A stretch of 64,000 bases of DNA, from positions 13,912,645 through 13,976,644 of the forward strand of contig VZDJ01004378.1 in NCBI GenBank assembly GCA_008694505.1, read 5' to 3'. The stretch is from Cyanoderma ruficeps (taxonomy: Eukaryota; Chordata; Aves; Passeriformes; Timaliidae). The notes under the pieces are model-generated. The model saw nothing but the letters and a program-made list of their open reading frames with translations. It was not told the DNA's origin and made no database searches. Below, one piece after another: positions 1 through 12,500 of this stretch; positions within the stretch are counted from its first letter, which is position 1, and each line of letters starts with the position of its first letter. The position numbers and the translations under genes are program-made.

Positions 1-1688
1 GCAAACATTTGCTAATTAGGCATCACAAGATGTAACAGCCACACACTTTCAGTCTTCCTGATCATGTATGAGATTAACTTTTGTTTTGCTATAATGGTTT
101 CAGAAGAATCAGAAATGAAAATTCATTTCAATATTATTTTCTCTGATTTTACTGATAGAGTCTCAAAAAAGCAATGTATTTTTGTCTCATCTTTGAGCAG
201 CTATATCATAGATGAATAATTTGTTGGCCTGCTGGTGCAACTCTGTCACGAACAATTTGAAGAGTAATGCTCTAGTTCCACTAATGCACTCAGCATCTTC
301 TCTCCTCCTGCAACTTTAGATATGGATAAAAGGATTAATTTAAATTCTGTTATAAAGTAAATTTCCCAAAACTATTGTTTATTTAAATATTCATCATGAT
401 AACATTGATCACAGAGTTATTTTTTATTTTGCACAAGATATATCTGTTTTCAGATATTACAGAAATAAGCAAAATTACTTAATTACTATAAAAAATGCAA
501 ATAAATTTTCTCAGGTTTGTTCTGCAATGAGTACAAATTTTAGCAGTAGGAGATGGTTGCAGACCTGAGTTAAGGTTTCCAGTAGTATTTATTATTCATT
601 GACGTAGTTTTTACTTCATGTAAGCTCATACTGCAAATAAAACTTATTTTTAGATTAAAGTACTACTTTTCAGTTAAGAATGAAAATGAAAATCTTTTTT
701 TTTTACAATTATATTAAAAACCTTGGAAAACTCCAAATATATTTCTTTTGGAGTTACTGATCTTGTCAAAGAAATACTATTTTAAGAAACATGTCGGTGG
801 AATGCTAATATTGAATGAGAAGTTTCCCTGGTGGTAACCCAGTTGGACAAAATCCAGTGCATTTTTAGGCAATATAAAGACTGAACAGTATAAAAATCAG
901 CCAGCCATTTCATGGAAAGCCTGCTGTCTTTGCAGGTGATAGCAGACCTTCCAAAAAGACTAACAGAATCTGGACTGAAAACTTAAAATCCAAACACATT
1001 TGGTAAGTATGGGAAGGCAATCACTGCAGAATAAGTAGTAGAATAGCCAGTCCAAATAAGAACAAAAAAAGCGCTAAATCAAATAAAATAACCTTAAGCA
1101 AAATCAAATCAAATATTCTAAACATTTTCAGGAATGTGTATAAAGTCTAGAATACATATATACTGAACAATTTAGAATATCTAAATTCTATACATACTAC
1201 AATAAGAGGTTAAATAAAAAAGCAAAGAAAACCATATGCAGCTTATTGTTACTGTTTCAATTAACTTGGAATTTTCTTAAAATTGATTAAAAGAAAATTA
1301 TTAATGACCTCTGGATGTTACAGGCACCTGCTAATTTTCACCAGAATAATTAATGAATGTTGCCATGAAATACCTAGATGAAACTCTGAAACTGCTGAAG
1401 TCTACAGCTAACTTAAAAACAACAGCACTGGAAGCTTTTTAGGTAATTAAACTAGTTTTATCCTGGATTTGTACCTCTTGTCTGGATTTCCTGGTGACAC
1501 CTAGGACAAATTCTTAGGTAGCTTTTCTCAGAATTATGTCCAGTTGTACCAGATCTATCTCCCCAACCTGAGCATCTATTTTGTAGAACAAGTAGGGCCC
1601 TAATTTTCTTTTGTTCTAAGTAAGGCATTTGCCCTTTTATTCAAAATAGGAGATCAATGTAGGGGCAAAGTGTCTCAACGACATGATG
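1..1688. other. AT-rich non-coding stretch, no gene seen
   Basis: I see no open frame of note, no splice-flanked exon and no recognisable transposable element in this stretch. It is AT-rich, with short A and T runs. It ends at the 5-bp target duplication (GGATG, 1689-1693) of the adjacent LTR. Confidence 0.6.
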
Positions 1689-1693
1689 GGATG

Positions 1694-2381
1694 TGTCTTG
1701 GTTTAGAAAGACAGGTATCTGCCAGGGAAACTGGGGTTCCCCTTAGAATAGAGGATGTAAACTCCTCACCCCCCGCCAAGTTCTAATTTTGCAATTAACG
1801 GCTCTCAGGCAAAGATTTGGGAGTAGGAATAATAGCTTTTTACTAAGAATATAAGAATACAAATGTGGTAGAAAAGAAAAAAGAAAACAAAACCACCCCA
1901 CCAAACCAGCAAACAAACAAACAACAATTTTGAAAAGCCCTGACAGGGTCAAAGCTACAATCTTGTTAGTCAGGGTGTTGAAAGCAGTCTAAAAGTGAGT
2001 CCTCCTGGAATGGCAGGTACGGCTCCGCTGAGGCAGAAATGATCCAGTAGCAGAAAAGAAAGGGTCCTGAGGTGGTGAGAAGGGTCCAGCCTTCCTCTCG
2101 TAATTGGATGAAGCAAGACACTCTGCTGGTTTAAAGTTCCAGCTTTATCCAGGTAAGAATGGCTGGCTCCTCCCACTGGGTGGAGCATCTCACAATAGGT
2201 ATGATAGGATGTAGGTATGTGTTGGGAAGGGGAGACGGCTTGGGAAGAGTGTTAATGGCTTATTATGGAGAAAAATAAGAACAATGCTCTACCTGATATT
2301 GACTGTTGGGCCATTATCAAAAGGCACCCGCCCCCAACTGTTTTTTAGCAGATGAAATTGAATAGACTATAACCCAGGACA
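1694..2381 (-). mobile_element. Solo LTR of an avian endogenous retrovirus (ERVL-like), 688 bp
   Basis: The element runs from TGTCTTGG (plus-strand left end) to CCAGGACA at the right end, so both ends carry the TG...CA termini of an LTR. It is flanked by a perfect 5-bp direct repeat, GGATG, at 1689-1693 and 2382-2386, which is the target-site duplication. Read on the minus strand it starts TGTCCTGG and ends CCAAGACA. Blocks such as the 'GAGATGCTCCACCCAGTGGG' segment and the 'TTTGCCTGAGAGCC' segment near the 3' end are shared with the LTR at 36869-37530, so the two are one family in opposite orientation. A 5-bp duplication suits ERVL-type (class III-like) elements. No gag, pol or env sequence adjoins it, hence solo LTR. 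The sense strand is inferred from the position of an AGTAAA-like polyadenylation signal and the U5-like end. An A/C-rich tract lies inside it at about 1873-1926. The 60-72 codon frames read within it are incidental. Confidence 0.9.
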
Positions 2382-2464
2382 GGATGGAAGTTGTCTCAGC
2401 AATTTGTAAGGGGAAAAGAATTGAGGGTTGCAGCTGCAGGAAGCTAGAGGATTGAGCTATCAGG

Positions 2465-3215
2465 AATCACAAAGTCTTGTAAAGGCAAATGGAATATCTT
2501 GTGCCTGAGATGGATTAAGTCTAGTCTTAAATCTTGGGTAGCAAGTGACTAGGAAACAGTCTGTATTAAACTCCATGGGAGTCATAGCGGTCAACACTTT
2601 GGACATGTGTCAGCAATGCCTTTTGGTGATGAAGATTAATCATATACTGGACTGCAGGACCAAGAACACATACAAGGACTGGAAGGAAATGTTTTTCCAC
2701 CTGTATTCAGTACTCACAAAGCTGCATCTGGAGAACTGTATCCAGTTTGGGATTCTCCATACAATAGACATTGAAAAACTGCACCATTTCCACAGGAAAA
2801 TCCCCAAGATGGGTAGAGGGCTGGAGGACATAACAAACGAGAATAAGTTGAAGAGATCAGGTTTATTGGATTTGGAAAAGAGAAAATAAAAGATATTAAC
2901 ATTATTTTCAAAAACTTAATGGGAGCTGTGAAGAGGCAGAGACAGACTGTACTTGGAGACACTCAGCAGAAAGACAAGAGACTTCAAGTGAAGTTCTGAT
3001 TCAATAAAAGGGGGAAAAAAAATCACTAGGAAGAGGCTTAGACCTTGGGACAGTTTGACTGCAGAGGTTGTGGAATCCCCACCCTTGGAAACATTCATAA
3101 CTCAACAAGGCACTGAGGAACCTGCTGTGACTCTAAGCTGTGGTCTGATTTGGGGTAGGAAACTGGACCAAAAGATGTCCATAGGTTCTCTACAATCCAG
3201 ATTGTGCTGTTCCAA
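2465..3215 (+). mobile_element. Decayed CR1 LINE, 3' part (end of ORF2 plus 3' region)
   Basis: This is an old copy of the 3' part of a chicken-repeat-1 (CR1) non-LTR retrotransposon, in plus orientation. Successive blocks match what I know of the CR1 ORF2 C-terminal region. They include a 'LHLENCIQFG' segment (CR1: HLEYCVQFW), a 'MGRGLED' segment (CR1: MIRGLEH), a 'GLLDLEKRK' segment (CR1: GLFSLEKRR) and, in another frame near 3055-3095, 'AEVVESPPLETF' (CR1: REVVxxPSLExF). The matching reading frame shifts between 2889 and 3055, so the ORF is broken and cannot be functional. The left edge is approximate. The right edge, about 3215, is where the degenerate CR1 tail fades. The 5' part of the element is absent, as is usual for CR1. 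The subfamily was not determined; the divergence suggests an old insertion. Confidence 0.88.
2545..3100 (+). pseudogene. Remnant of CR1 ORF2 C-terminus (frame-shifted)
   Basis: Two open segments in different frames (about 2545-2889, and from 3055 on) together read as the end of the CR1 ORF2 protein, beyond the reverse-transcriptase domain. The downstream segment carries the 'EVVESPPLETF' motif typical of the last part of that protein. Stops and frame changes separate them. In its intact form ORF2 encodes the endonuclease/reverse transcriptase that copies CR1 RNA into the genome; here neither catalytic domain is present. No host gene function is suggested. Confidence 0.75.
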
Positions 3216-4668
3216 TAAGGAAAAAACCTGGATGCACACGTGCCCTCACATGGACACATATGAATCATTTCATCACAGGATACCTCAAACACACACAAAA
3301 CCATATCAAATAATTATCAGCTGGTTTTATTTAAGACATGTTCATCTTGTTCTAGAAATCATGTCAGTGACATGATAAAGTCATGGTACTCTAACTGAGG
3401 CTTCTTCCTTTAGAATGGTCACAAATTTTCAAACAGTATACTAGTTACTTCATCAGAGTATTTCCCAAGGAGCAGATTATGACAACCCTTGCACCCGGAA
3501 TGAAATGAGCTTGATCCATAAATGCTTTGTGTCCTGCAGAGCCATATTTGTTAGTGGAAAAGAAATATTTATTGCCTCTATTTCTTATGTAGAGTGTTCT
3601 GAATTTTTATTAACATTAGGTTGCAAAAACATAAATGACAATGCATATAAAAAATAGTGGAGCATTGGGAGTACTTGACAGTGTGCAATTAGGACTTTAT
3701 ATCTTGTAGTTTTTCATTTTCATATTAATCTTTGTTTGATGCCACCTTCTTCTCCTCCAAAATTATTTTCAAATGAAAAACTGTTTAGAATCAAATATTG
3801 TTTCTATAAACTTAATTAAATAATTCTGAGCAGCCCCAGATGGTCATATCTAGATTAGCAAGCTTATCTACTCCTTAATTACATGCTTAGAAATTAGAGA
3901 TGATGAGAAGCTTCTTTTCAAAAACAGAGATCTTCCACCAAACAAACAAAAAAAATCACCACAAAAAACCCCAAAATAACAAACAAAAAACCTCCCACAA
4001 ACCAACCCCCAAACACTTATTTTAATGGCATCACGCAAAACACTGGCAGTGATACACCACCTTTTGCTAAGCAGAATGGATTTGAATATTTTTCAGGATC
4101 ACATCTAGTACTGATGATGCACATTTGTGAGAATGAGAGTTCTGCTCCTGGTCCCCACTTCAATAGATCTGACGATTTACTTCATTGATGGCTACTATGT
4201 TAAAAAAAAATTCAAATTTTTAATGCACACATCCACCTACAGCTATTAGAATACAAAATGAATGCAGAATATTGCAAACTGTGGGAAATATAGAATCCTG
4301 ATTTTTCTGAGTAAGAAATAATACATGAAAGGAAAAAAAATACTTTCTTTAATGAAAATCTAAAAATAATATTTTAACTGCAAAAGTATTTTCTAACAAA
4401 AAACTGTTTTACTGATATTCCAAATTGAAAAGACATCCACATCCAGAATTATAATAAGCATTTTAATATATGGTCTTATTGACTTCATAACAAACATCCT
4501 TATGAACTGCTTTATTTTTACAGTTCTAATTCATTTCATACAAACTAATTTTATTTAAGCACGGCACACTGTCATTCAAAAAGGTGACTGTCCAAACAGT
4601 GCCTTTGCCTTTTAAAGTAACTTTTTTGAGGTCTTTATTCTTTATGGCGAAATAGGAGAATTGCTCAC
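3216..4668. other. AT-rich non-coding stretch with one A/C-rich tract
   Basis: No gene or recognisable transposon was found. The A/C-rich tract at 3935-4016 is listed separately. The open frame from 3055 to 3375 is the tail of the CR1 remnant running into unrelated sequence. Confidence 0.6.
3935..4016. repeat. A/C-rich low-complexity tract
   Basis: About 80 bp made almost only of A and C on the plus strand, with runs such as CAAAAAACCCCAAAA and ACCAACCCCC. Only a few T residues interrupt it and G is absent. It is one of several similar tracts in the window (27649-27787, 59134-59192, and the G/T complement at 16148-16200). Confidence 0.8.
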
Positions 4669-4685
4669 GGGGGGGGGGGGGGGNG
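4669..4685 (+). repeat. Poly-G homopolymer with an ambiguous base
   Basis: Fifteen G residues (4669-4683) are followed by N at 4684 and another G. The true length of the run is probably uncertain in the assembly. The 71-codon open frame that crosses it is an artefact of this run. Confidence 0.95.
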
Positions 4686-6440
4686 TAGGGAAAGGATACA
4701 TTTTATTTGTAGTGTTTCTTAAGGAAAATATCAACTCTGGTTTTCCCTTTTCCCTGGATACACATCACCTCAGAGACATGTTAGAAAGAATGTATAGTGC
4801 TGTGTTAAATATCTTGTCTAAGGGGTTTGTTGTTACTTCATTCGTAAGCATTTTCTTCCTCCAAATTGATAAATAAACAAAGATAAAATGCAGTTTGAAA
4901 CATGCAGTGAGAATAACTTTCTCCTCCTAGTTGTACACACAATTTTTGAGTTGGTGGCCTGGGGGATTTTTTCAACCTTTGTTTTGTCATAAGCATTTTG
5001 GCTGATACAACTCCATTACAGAAAATAAAGGCTGTGATGGTGGAGGTACAGTGTTCAGAGACCACAAGGGAGTACCCAACCTTAACATTGAAACTGGGCA
5101 TGCTCAAAACAGGTCTGAAAGACACAACTGTGTTTAAGACCATGCAAACATCACATATCTTTATTTATAAGGCTTATACCCATGTTTCTATGAAGGAGAT
5201 AAACTGGATTCTTAAGCATAAGTATGTTAAGTCCTCTATAGTTGATTAAACCCTTCCAGAGGGAAAAAGCAAACAGGAAGAATATTGAAAATTTTAATAC
5301 CAGAGATCTCTTTCTAGTATTTCTTTGTGAGTTATAAAGGTGAAGAAGAAAATAAAAAATCTATTCCCTGCCTCCTCAATTGCTTGTTAAAAATCAGGCA
5401 GAAATTACATTGTTCTCTGTTCCTCTGCACCTCCTGGACAAGCTAGGAAAGTCAGGATTCTGTTGATGCTTGAAAATGTTTTTGGTAGATGCAGTAATTC
5501 CAGAGGGCAGTTGTTGACTGATTTACCATTGTTCACTGAACTGTAAGGCAGCAGTGTTCTTGGCACTGGCTATGTTAGTATAACAAACAGACCCATTTGA
5601 TGTAGCAGCAGTGAATATTGCATGAGGTTGATCATTAATGGCTCTTTTCAGTTCACACTGGTAGAACGGTGACAGAACTCACAGTTCAACTAGGTATTAG
5701 ACAGTTCTCACATCACTTGTCCATCTAATCAGATTCATTTAAAAGCCAGATATTTAAATTTCTGCTTGTATTTTGTAAAGCTGCATTTTTTGAGCTAAGA
5801 CATGACAAACACTTTTACAGATCTGAATTACTGCAGATTAAATGCACATATTTTATTTTGGTTTTCAATATTTTTTTTATCTGAAGAAGAAAACAATATT
5901 ATGAGAGAATAGCCTCTCCAGCAAATGCACTCTAGAGTCCACATGTGTATAAATATATATATATTTATGATGTATAAATACGGAAAAAGATAGCTTGAAT
6001 TGGTACTTCCCTCATGTTCAGAAATTAAATTACATATAAAATATTACGCTGCAGTGGGAAAGATTCTGATAATTCCATTTCTTTTCATGTTTAATTTTAT
6101 CTTTTGTTTTTAAGAGAAGAAATAGGTAGTGGTTTTTTTTTTACCTACAACAATCAAATTAAGCTACAATTAACTTCTTTTTACATCAGGTATGTCAAAA
6201 TATTTGAGAGGACTTGTTGGCCTAGGTTCAATAAGAAGGTTGAGCTGGGTTTGGACACTAGCCTAGTACTCCAGGAATTTTCATTTAAAAATAGGAATAT
6301 AGATTAAATCATGTTTGTATGAAGAGGCAATTGATGCCAGGCTGCAAGAAGCTCTTTCTTCCTGCACCACAGAGACACTGAGGCAAAATGCAAGGACTTA
6401 GCAGCCTTCTTCCTAAGTCATGGTGAAATTGAAGGGGATA
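4686..6440. other. AT-rich non-coding stretch, no gene seen
   Basis: No coding or transposon signal was recognised. A short TA-rich patch lies near 5949-5985. Open frames of 60-100 codons here show no splice context or recognisable domain. Confidence 0.6.
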
Positions 6441-6690
6441 TACTCCTTTTGGAAAGGATAGAGTTAATTTTCTTCACAATTGTATGGAGATAGCTAAGCA
6501 CTGGCCTTCTGATGGAAAGCAATAAATAAATTCCTTTTTTTTATTTTTTTTTTGCTTTGCCTATATAACTGGTTTTTATCTCAGCTCCTGAGTTTTCTCA
6601 CTTCTCTTTCAATTCTCAACACAACCATTGGAAGGGAAGTGAGCAAGCACTTTTGTGGGGCTTAGCTGTTACTGGAGTTAAGCCACAAAA
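6441..6690 (+). mobile_element. Internally shortened ERV LTR, same 3' family as 60950-61505
   Basis: The left end contains GGATAGAGTTAATTTTCTTC, which I recognise as the start region of a common avian LTR (usual form TGTCCTGGTTTCAGCTGGGATAGAG...). From about 6485 the sequence jumps to the late part of that LTR. There is a GATGG.AAGCAATAAAT block, a TTTGCTTTGCCTAT block, a CCTGAGTTTTCTCACTT block, and a degenerate terminal GGAGTTAAGCCACAAAA in place of GGGGTTAAACCACGACA. Some 300 bp or more of U3/R seem to be missing, so this is a deletion derivative of about 250 bp. No target duplication is evident, and the ends are approximate. Confidence 0.7.
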
Positions 6691-9400
6691 GAGAGAGAGT
6701 GAGTACCTTGTTTGACATGCCTGGATGCCTCAGTATCATTTTCTCCCTCTAGGCATTTGAGAATTTTCAGAAAAAACATGGAGGTGGATTTGTGCCTTCG
6801 AATATCCAGCAGAAATTATAGCTGTCTTGAAATAAAGGCACTAAAAGCAACCTAAGTCAGATTTCTATCTGCCAAATTTCATTCTGCATAAAAGAAGTTG
6901 AAGTTAAAATGTATCTTTTTCTTGTAATAAAAAGAGCACTGATAGAAATGTAGTTAACTGCTCCCACTTGCCACCTCAGGTATTTTGGTCCCATCATCTT
7001 GGGTTGTACCATCTCTTGGGGTGAGAAGGTGCATCTGCCTCCAACTCCTCTCCTTTCTCATATCTGTTCCTTAGCAAGCCCTCAAAACACTTGCAAACAG
7101 TTTGTTTCTTTCCAATTTATCCATTATCCTAGGTAGCTACATATAGTCTTTGGAAAGCCCCCTCCAATGACAGCTAATAACTTGGTTTGAAAGCAAGCAT
7201 CTTTGCCTGCTATACAGAACCCTCCATTTGCCCTCTCCATCACTGTTAGAAACTTTTTCAAAGGCAGCCCTGAAGTGTAAATGTTCTTTGTAAACATTAA
7301 AATGTCATTTCAGTGCTTGTCTGGGTATTATTGATTTCATCTAACAAGTAGGTGAAAGTCTCCAGGAACCAGTGCTGTGTAATTGCTGCTGTGACACAGC
7401 CAACTAACAACACTCTGGCCAGAAGCTTTTTGATCATAATCAATACCGAATCTACTTCTTTCACGCTTAAATTTCCTTCAATAAAATATGGTCATGGATG
7501 GCATCAAACTGGCAGGTGATATTATTTCCACTTTGACAGTCACACCCTTATATCACCCCATTAGGAAGTTTGAAATTTCAAGTGACATATGCCTGTTTTC
7601 CTTTATATCAGCCACTTTTTTTTAATTCCATGAAAGCTTTGTCTTTTACCCTACATGTTGCCTGATGTCCTAAATTGATTTAATTTTCAATTTCAGTAAA
7701 TTTTTTAGGTTTCCATTTCTTATTTAGAAACAATGGGAGAAAGCAGTAAAAATAGTAGAGTTTGATGTATTTGCACAATAAGTAACAAATGAAGGACTAT
7801 TTAATTTCTACTACACCGAGTGGTAATGGGCATTAAATGCAGATATATATTTGGGGAAGTGGAGTAGTAAGAGTGTGCTCATGAAGTAGCCATATGTCCT
7901 TAGAAATAAAAGAGTGAAGATAATGAGGTCTCTAAACATTTTTTTCCAGAACAGAGATTGGAGTAAACATGATATTTATGCGAGACAAATTAAACCTATT
8001 TTTTTCTCAGTAAATATCTGATAAAATTTTTGTATGTATTCAAAAAAATCTTTTTTTTTCTTCAGAATTTTACATTATGTCTCCTGAGTCAAACTTGAAA
8101 TTCAGGCAAACACATTTGTTTCAGGCATGTTTTCAGAAGGAAGATTATGTCCTTGAAAAAAAGTAGTGAAATGAGCCCATAACATCTTGCCTTTCCACTA
8201 TCCATCAAAAAGACAGACTGGAAAACAACATGGCAAGACATATGACCAAGAAAATTCTAAGATTTTGATCTAAAGCACTCATGACAGATTGGCTGACAGA
8301 CCATGACCTTTGTCTCTAATGTTGAATCCTAAAGTTAGGATTAACTTTAACTCACACTCAGCTGTCACTGGAGTCAATGGAGAATGATGAAAATATATGT
8401 TGCTCCAATACCCATGACTTTTGACTGTCTTGACTGCTAAAGGAGCCTACCTTGACATTTACTCTATTTCAGACAAGGATGGGTGAACCTATGGTTCTTC
8501 ATCGCACCAATTGCAAATTTGCCAGTGGCGGGGAGGCGTGGTGTCTGTATTTCAGCTTTGAAAGGATTATCTAGGGTTACAAAACTAAAAGTGATGTTGA
8601 ATTCACTCCTTCCTTCACCACACCTTACTTCACAGACATAAAAAATAACATGCAAAAGATGGGTACATGTTACCGTGTGACATTAGGAAAAACAAAAATG
8701 TTCCTTCCTGCTGCATTGCAGCACTGCATGTAGGTTATCAAAGAAAGAAGAAAAATATGTGACTTCTTTCTTAACTTCTTTTTGACACGTAAGCTTTAAA
8801 ATCATCTTTTTATTTCTTGATGTTTTTACTTAGGGATCATTAGGCATTCTTATTGCACATTTTATTACATGGTTGGGCAAGAATTAATACTTCTAAAACT
8901 AGAAAAACTTTAATTCTCACAAGGTGAGTGACAGATTTTTAAGATTTGATAAACATTCTTTTAAAATAGTGCACTTTTTGTCAGCAATTTGAGGATCTGA
9001 ACAATAGACCCTTATTTTCAAGTTTGGAACTTCAGATTTTTCCTTCTCTGTGTTTTATGGCTCAAAGTCTGGCAAAATGCTGGGTTTGTATAAGACTGCA
9101 GAAGGAGTCAGTATTTAATCTAGCAATAGGATTTCCCTAATGATCTAATGTCACATGTAATATTGAACTTCTTGAATAGGTGATGGACATTCCTGCAAAT
9201 AGAGCATCCTACATATGATGCACTTATTTCTGTTTAAAAAAACCACACAATAAGAAAAGGAAATCTGGATAATTTCTTTGACAGTTTCCAAGAGTTCGAC
9301 ACAATTATGCATGTACTTCTTTTATCTATAAAACAATGAAATTACAATATTAGCATGTCAAGGTTCCACCATTACAGATACTAATAGCACTTTGCTATAT
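6691..9400. other. AT-rich non-coding stretch, no gene seen
   Basis: No gene or transposon was recognised. The part around 7240-7560 is less A/T-monotonous than its surroundings and is raised as a possible conserved element in the findings. The minus-strand 63-codon frame at 8464-8655 has no supporting feature. Confidence 0.55.
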
Positions 9401-9584
9401 CACAGAATCATAGAATATGCTGAGTTGGAAGAAACCCACAAGAATGATCAATTCCAACTCCTGGCCCTGCACAGGACTATCTCCTAGTCACATCATGTGC
9501 CAAGGGTGTTGTCCAAATGCTTCTTGAACTCTGTCAGGGTTGGTGTTGTGACTGCTTCCCTAGGGAGCCTGTGCTCAACGCCCA
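9401..9584 (-). mobile_element. CR1 LINE 3' end, about 184 bp
   Basis: The plus strand begins CACAGAATCATAGAATATGC and continues through GAGTTGGAAGAAACCCACAA, CCAACTCCTGGCCCTGCACA and TTGTCCAAATGCTTCTTGAA to CTAGGGAGCCTGTGCTC. This is the reverse complement of the 3' end of a CR1 element, whose terminal repeat reads ATTCTATGATTCTGTG on its own strand. The copy is therefore inserted on the minus strand and 5'-truncated after less than 200 bp, the commonest form of CR1. It is much better preserved than the copy at 2465-3215, so it is younger or from another subfamily. It contains no coding capacity. Confidence 0.95.
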
Positions 9585-12500
9585 TATGTATATGAGAATA
9601 TGATACTGCTGAAAATAATTTCTAATATTTAAAATTCAATAAACATCCATAATGCTTACAAGGGCTTGCAATTCTTTTCTTTGAATCAGTTCTAGTTTCC
9701 ATCTCAGCATTTCTTTGTTCAGTATCAGTTAGTGGGAGAAAAAACTGTAGTGTCTCCTCTTCCCAAAAACTCTGGGGAAAGTGGCTCACAAACTTCAAAC
9801 TATGTATTGCATTCTTTCAAACCAACCCATTCAGCAATCCAATGTTCCTCTAAATTGAGTACTATTTAATGCATTAATTCCATTGGGGATTGCAGATAAT
9901 TATACCCCAGTATGATTTCCTCAAAGATATCATACAGATAAACAGCTGAGGAGAAAAATCAGGGGATTAAGCGTAATTATAGCAAAGTGGTTTGCTATTA
10001 AAATAATTGAATAAAAAGTAATTGGATTATGTGTGATCTTCAGCAGCTCCTAGAATTTAAACATTAATTAAATTATCATACTTCTCATTCATAAATGGAG
10101 GGGTTGAATATTAGCTATTTTGACACCAACATAGCAGTAGAAACAAAATATAAAATATTTGTGCTGTATGCAATGCTCAATGTTACTATTGAATATAGTA
10201 GCATATATTATGTTATGTTATACAGAAACAAAGGCCCAATTTAGTAATGCTGAACCTCTTATTTTTAATTTACATTTTATTTAACTATTGTTCCCTGATG
10301 GAAAAAGTCATAACTGGCAAAAGAATTCTTCTTGTTAAACAGTTAACAATATAACACCTAATAAAAATAACCTGATCACCTAATTTTGTCTGAAAGTTTT
10401 TCAAATAGAAATATATGTTATTTCATAGTAGAAATTACATTAATGTAATTTTCTACATTAATTACAGCAATGTAGAAAAAAATCTATTTGTTTTCCTATA
10501 TTATTAGACCTTGAATATCATATTTGTAAAATACTATAATTTTTAAATGTGCCATTAAAAAAATGTGTATATTTGTGATTCATTTTCCCCAATGAAATAT
10601 TTCTTGGAGGAAAAAGTAAACTCATTTTTAATGTTAAATTGACATGGAGGCTAGAAGATAAATACTTCATTCAAAACTTTTCACTTTAAACATAATTTAA
10701 AAAATCTGTTATTCGAGATAAGATAAAATTTAAGAAAAAAACTATTTTCCCCTATATGCACTGAAATATAATAGTAATAATAATAATAATGCTAATAATA
10801 ATGCTAATAATAATGCTAATAATAATAATATTGTGATTGCATTATTAGTTCAAACTAAATCATCCAACACAAATTAAAAAAAATCAAAGAAAGTTTTAAC
10901 TTGGACATTCAGAAGAGCAAATATTCTGTGTCTATATCAAATTGTCCATAGGTGCATGGGTACTGAGAGTTGCACACATCACAGTCATTCTTTAAGGGTT
11001 CATTATCCCTTTGTGCCATTCTTTATGGCTACCCCTAAATGCCAAAGTGTGCATGCAGTGGGTCATTCTAAAAGGATCATAATTTTAGAAAATAGTGTCT
11101 GCCTTTCATAAAGACTCAAGTTTTTTTACCTTATGGATGCTGTATATTCTGATGCATAATAAATACAGGCAAGAGTAAAAGGTAATATTGTAGATGACGC
11201 TGTCTGGCACAATGAGACAGGCCCACTGACGTACTGTTGGAAAAGAGAATAAAAGATATAACACATTCAAAGAATTGTTCAAAATAGACATATTGTGACC
11301 ACTGTATCTGTGAAAGTCTTTAATGATATAATGAACTGTCTTGGCTGAAACAGTAAATAAAAATTGATGGAACATAAGACATAACTGGGAGTGGAGGCAA
11401 TCAAGATTTTTGGATTAGAATTTTTTGTCTCTGCCTTATTCTGAGCAGAAAGTACTCTGTGAGGTGGACTCCTGGTGTTTTAACTGGAAGTGAGGCTGCT
11501 GAACCCAATGGCTTTCAACAGGAGTCAGCTGCTTACCACTGAAAATAATTTTTATTAACTTAATAAAAACCAACTATATTCAATGCACTCAGGCTCATAT
11601 TCCAAGCTCCTGTGAAGAGATAGCCAGCCCACCATGAATCTATCAACATTTGCATCACATCTATTAGGCAGCATTAAAAAAACAATTAACCATAAAATGT
11701 CATTTTAGGTTATATAATGAATGCAAATATTTAATTCACTTCATCATTAATTTGCCTTATTTGATCCATATTTCTTCTTTAAACATCTCCTTGGCAATGT
11801 CAGCACTGTAAGTCCAATATTCTGAACTCATGAGGCTCAAGGAATCATCCACAGCAGTTGTCCTAAACAAGAGGGGTAGGGCGCATCAAGCGTGTATACA
11901 TGATGTGGTGTTCTAACAAGGTTAAACTGCCTAAACTGTTAGCCTGAATTATTCATATACTTAAATGCATTGCAAAAAATATTTTGCAGAATAAAGTCTG
12001 TATGATCACTGTTAAGTTACTTCAGTGTCATCTCCACATGTCGCTCCAAGTCCACCCACCTCCTTCCAACACTTTGTTATTGGCTCCTGTTATCTGAGTG
12101 TTACTGACAGGTAACACTGTAACTGTGGAAGTGAAGGTATTCTATAACTTAGAGAACTATCTAAACCTTCATAAAAAAACAGGTCATATAAAAAATACTT
12201 GAGATAACAAACAGTGATTAAAATCAAGTAAGACCCTAATAATAAGAAACCAAGATGACCACATGCAATCAGTTCTGAGAAATGAAGCAGTTGAACAGAT
12301 TTAAGAATCAATCAGGTTTATTACATAGGACATGAGATTTCTCATTGCACGATATTTAGAAAGGTCATTTTATAGGAGTAGATGTTTCAAACTGAAGTTT
12401 AAAATGGGTTAATTTTCCTACATTATTTACCTATAGGCTTTGATCACATAATTGAGGGGGGTCAATTTGGGCATTTTCTCTAGAGCCAAACCTGTCTAAT

